Assembly (NCBI GenBank): GCA_900768075.1
Contig: CAAGBN010000053.1
Coordinates: 1 to 43,007 of the forward strand
Reading direction: 5' to 3'
From: Clostridia bacterium
GTDB taxonomy: Bacteria; Bacillota; Clostridia; Oscillospirales; Acutalibacteraceae
DNA length: 43,007 nucleotides
The notes below the pieces were generated by a model that worked only from the letters and a program-made list of their open reading frames with translations, had not been told where the DNA came from and made no database searches. Both the position numbers and the translations under genes were made by a program. Positions 40,921 through 43,007 of the stretch are shown in pieces (the first letter of the stretch is position 1; each line of letters opens with the position of its first letter).

Positions 40921-42942
40921 ATGGCACATTTTATTTATTCTGCATTCTGTGATGAATCAGGAGAATCAACTATAAGCGGACAGATGTCTGCCTGCAAGAG
41001 AAGCTCAATTACTCATATGGAGCTTCGCGGCTTTGGTAAAGAGCTGAATATAAACAATCTTTCTGTCGAGAAGGCAAGAGAGATGAAAGAGGAAATTGAC
41101 CGTGAGGGTATGAAGGTTGCTTCTATCGGCTCAGGCTACGGTAAAATCAATATCAAAGAGGATTTTGAACCTCATTTTGAAGCCTTTAAAAATACTGTTG
41201 AAGTGGCTAAGATTCTTGAGGCTAAATATATAAGAATGTTCAGCTTTTATTTCAGTGAGGGAGATTCTCACGAAAAATACAGAGACGAGGTTATCCGCCG
41301 AGTTAAGGCTATGACAGACTATGCTGTAGCTGAGGGTCTTATTTGTTGCCACGAAAACGAAAAAGGCATCTACGGTGATAATGCTGAGCGTTGTCTTGAT
41401 ATTCTTGAGGCTTGTGAGGGTAAGCTTAAGGCTGTTTTTGACCCTGCAAACTTCGTTCAGTGCGGTGTTGATACCCTTAAAGCTTATGAATTACTTGAAG
41501 ATTACATAGAATACTTCCATATCAAGGATGCACTTTATGAAAATTCCGAGGTTGTTCCTGCCGGCTGCGGCGACGGTAACGTAGAGGAAATTCTCAGAAG
41601 ATTTGATAAGCATAAGAAAACTGTTGTTCTTTCTCTTGAACCTCATCTTAAGGTTTTCGACGGTCTTTCAAATCTTGAGGCAAAAGGCGAAAGCTCAAGA
41701 GAAATGAAGGTGAATACCTTTGCAACACACGCTGAATCATTTAAGGCTGCTGCCGATGCTATGTATAAGGTAGTAGAAAATATACACCCCATCCGTTTTG
41801 GTATTATCGGTATGGGTAATATGGGCACCTCTCATGCTAAAAGCTTTCTTGACGGTAAAATAAGAGGTATGAGAATCACTGCAGTGGCAGATACAGTAGC
41901 TGAAAAGCTCAGCTGGTCAAAAGAAAATCTGCCTTGGGCAAAGACTTTCGCATCAGGCGATGAGCTGATTGAAAGCGGTGAGGTTGATGCTCTTATCATC
42001 TGTACACCTCACTATTCACACCCTGAGCTTGTTATGAAAGCCTTAGGCAATGGTATCCACGTGGTATCTGAAAAGCCTGCAGGTGTTTACACAAAGCAGG
42101 TGCGCGAAATGAACGAATTTGCTCAGAAGCAGGATAAAACCTTTGCAATGATGTTCAATCAGAGAACAAACTGTGTTTACAGAAAAATCAAAGAAATAGT
42201 TGACAGCAAGATTTACGGTGAAATCCGCAGAGTCAACTGGATTATAACCGATTGGTATCGCACACAGGCTTATTACAACTCAGGCGGATGGAGAGCTACC
42301 TGGGTAGGTGAAGGCGGAGGCGTACTTCTCAATCAGTCACCACATCAGCTTGATTTATGGCAGTGGATATGCGGTATGCCCACTAAGGTGCGTGCTTTCT
42401 GCCACGAGGGAAAATGGCACGATGTTGAGATTGAAGACGATGTTACAATTTATGCCGAATACCCCAACGGAGCGACAGGCGTATTCGTAACCTCAACAGG
42501 CGATTATCCAGGCTCAAACAGACTTGAAATTACAATGGATAAAGCTAAGCTCGTCTGCGAAAAGGGTGAAAAAATCACTCTGATTGAGCTTGAAGAATCA
42601 TTACCCGAAAATATTGCCAACTGTGAAAACGGCTTTGCTTCTATAGCATATAAGGAGACAGAGGTTGAAACTGACGGTATCAATGATCAGCATCCCGGAG
42701 TTCTCAATGCCTTTGCAGATCATATTCTTTACGGCACACCTCTTGTTGCACAGGGCACAGAGGGTATCAATGGACTTATGATTTCCAACGCTGCACACCT
42801 TTCAAGCTGGACAGGCGAAACAGTTGCTCTGCCTGTAGATGAAGATAAGTTCTATTCACTTCTTATGGAAAAGGTAGCTTCATCAAAGGATAAAGAGGAT
42901 GTTGTTTCTGCAGTAAATATGGATATGAGCAGCACGTTTTAA
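40921..42942 (+). CDS. Fusion of AP-endonuclease-2-like TIM barrel and Gfo/Idh/MocA oxidoreductase
   Basis: A 673-residue bifunctional-looking protein. The ATG at 40921 is chosen because AAGGAG lies 9 bases before it and the upstream part of the frame runs through the -10 box. Residues 1 to about 285 form a sugar-phosphate isomerase/epimerase-like (AP_endonuc_2) barrel with metal ligands Glu145 (CHENEKG), Asp174 (VFDPANF), His200 (YFHIKDA) and Glu240 (LSLEPHL). Residues about 290-673 are a Gfo/Idh/MocA dehydrogenase with GMGNMG (297-302) for NAD(P), ICTPHYSHPE and the catalytic-region SEKPAG (Lys385). Both halves keep their key residues. Such pairs occur as separate genes in pathways that oxidise a sugar at C3 and then eliminate or isomerise it; the substrate here is unknown. 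A further gene starts 12 bases later. Confidence 0.88.
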   Translation: MAHFIYSAFCDESGESTISGQMSACKRSSITHMELRGFGKELNINNLSVEKAREMKEEIDREGMKVASIGSGYGKINIKEDFEPHFEAFKNTVEVAKILEAKYIRMFSFYFSEGDSHEKYRDEVIRRVKAMTDYAVAEGLICCHENEKGIYGDNAERCLDILEACEGKLKAVFDPANFVQCGVDTLKAYELLEDYIEYFHIKDALYENSEVVPAGCGDGNVEEILRRFDKHKKTVVLSLEPHLKVFDGLSNLEAKGESSREMKVNTFATHAESFKAAADAMYKVVENIHPIRFGIIGMGNMGTSHAKSFLDGKIRGMRITAVADTVAEKLSWSKENLPWAKTFASGDELIESGEVDALIICTPHYSHPELVMKALGNGIHVVSEKPAGVYTKQVREMNEFAQKQDKTFAMMFNQRTNCVYRKIKEIVDSKIYGEIRRVNWIITDWYRTQAYYNSGGWRATWVGEGGGVLLNQSPHQLDLWQWICGMPTKVRAFCHEGKWHDVEIEDDVTIYAEYPNGATGVFVTSTGDYPGSNRLEITMDKAKLVCEKGEKITLIELEESLPENIANCENGFASIAYKETEVETDGINDQHPGVLNAFADHILYGTPLVAQGTEGINGLMISNAAHLSSWTGETVALPVDEDKFYSLLMEKVASSKDKEDVVSAVNMDMSSTF

Positions 42943-42954
42943 GGAAGTGAAAAT

Positions 42955-43007
42955 ATGAAAAAACTTAAACCTGAACTTCACAGTGCAGCGTGTATAACTA
43001 AAATTGA
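42955..43007 (+). CDS. Start of an unidentified gene (partial)
   Basis: An ATG at 42955 with AAGGAAGTG upstream (42941-42949) opens a frame of 17 codons, MKKLKPELHSAACITKI, cut by the window end. Too short to recognise. Its 12-base distance from the fusion gene suggests the same operon. Confidence 0.6.
   Translation, partial: MKKLKPELHSAACITKI

Overview
The window looks like a chromosomal segment of a strictly anaerobic, spore-forming, low-to-moderate-GC Firmicute, most likely a gut or rumen clostridium of the Ruminococcaceae/Oscillospiraceae type. The evidence is a class III (anaerobic) ribonucleotide reductase, spore genes (spmA, spmB, sleB), a DUF4364 regulator-like protein, a B12-binding radical SAM protein of a clostridial type, many secreted or cell-surface glycosidases, and vegetative promoters of the TTGAC(A/T)-N17-TATAAT type, several with a TGn extension. 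The species assignment is inference. No tRNA, rRNA, CRISPR array, transposase or phage gene was seen, and no gene-free stretch exceeds 300 bases.

Layout. 1-79: the 3' end of tuf and its terminator. 247-2829: a secreted LCAT-like alpha/beta hydrolase with an apparent Cys in the nucleophile elbow, then an AIM24-family protein. 3010-5929: lepA and hemW. 5985-8784: a patatin-like phospholipase overlapping a B12/radical SAM protein. 8869-9985: spmA-spmB, whose stop codon runs into a perfect four-arm cloverleaf palindrome (9985-10063). 10174-12084: a secreted CHAP-like amidase with SH3, Ig-like and FN3 modules, convergent with a small secreted protein. 12995-15195 (minus): a GPH-type sugar:cation symporter translationally coupled to a small membrane protein with an HExxH motif. 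15316-16923 (minus): an acyl-CoA synthetase. 17177-19654: GNAT acetyltransferase, GH43/32-like propeller protein, flavin reductase and a small membrane protein. 19686-20378 (minus): a YjjG-like HAD phosphatase. 20536-23362: DUF4364 protein and a membrane-anchored GH43-like arabinanase. 23399-24097 (minus): sleB, whose Shine-Dalgarno lies in a hairpin loop. 24333-28486 (minus): nrdG, then nrdD (with a fused C-terminal redoxin domain) and trxB.

28508-42942 is a carbohydrate-degradation island: GH36 alpha-galactosidase (minus) divergent from alkaline phosphatase plus GH38 alpha-mannosidase (plus); then a convergent minus-strand operon of metallophosphoesterase, secreted lipase, MFS transporter and GH127 beta-L-arabinofuranosidase; then a divergent fusion protein joining an AP-endonuclease-2-like TIM barrel to a Gfo/Idh/MocA oxidoreductase, and the first codons of a further gene at the window edge.

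How the parts fit. The glycosidases (GH36, GH38, GH43-like, GH127), two sugar-type transporters, and two phosphoesterases suggest scavenging of plant arabinans/galactans and mannose-containing or phosphorylated glycans. The redoxin-tailed NrdD next to trxB suggests an NADPH-to-thioredoxin-reductase-to-tethered-redoxin electron route for anaerobic deoxynucleotide synthesis. The most unusual signals are the cloverleaf element, the NrdD-redoxin fusion, the TIM/Gfo-Idh fusion, the Cys-elbow LCAT-like protein, the HExxH protein coupled to a transporter, and the sleB hairpin.
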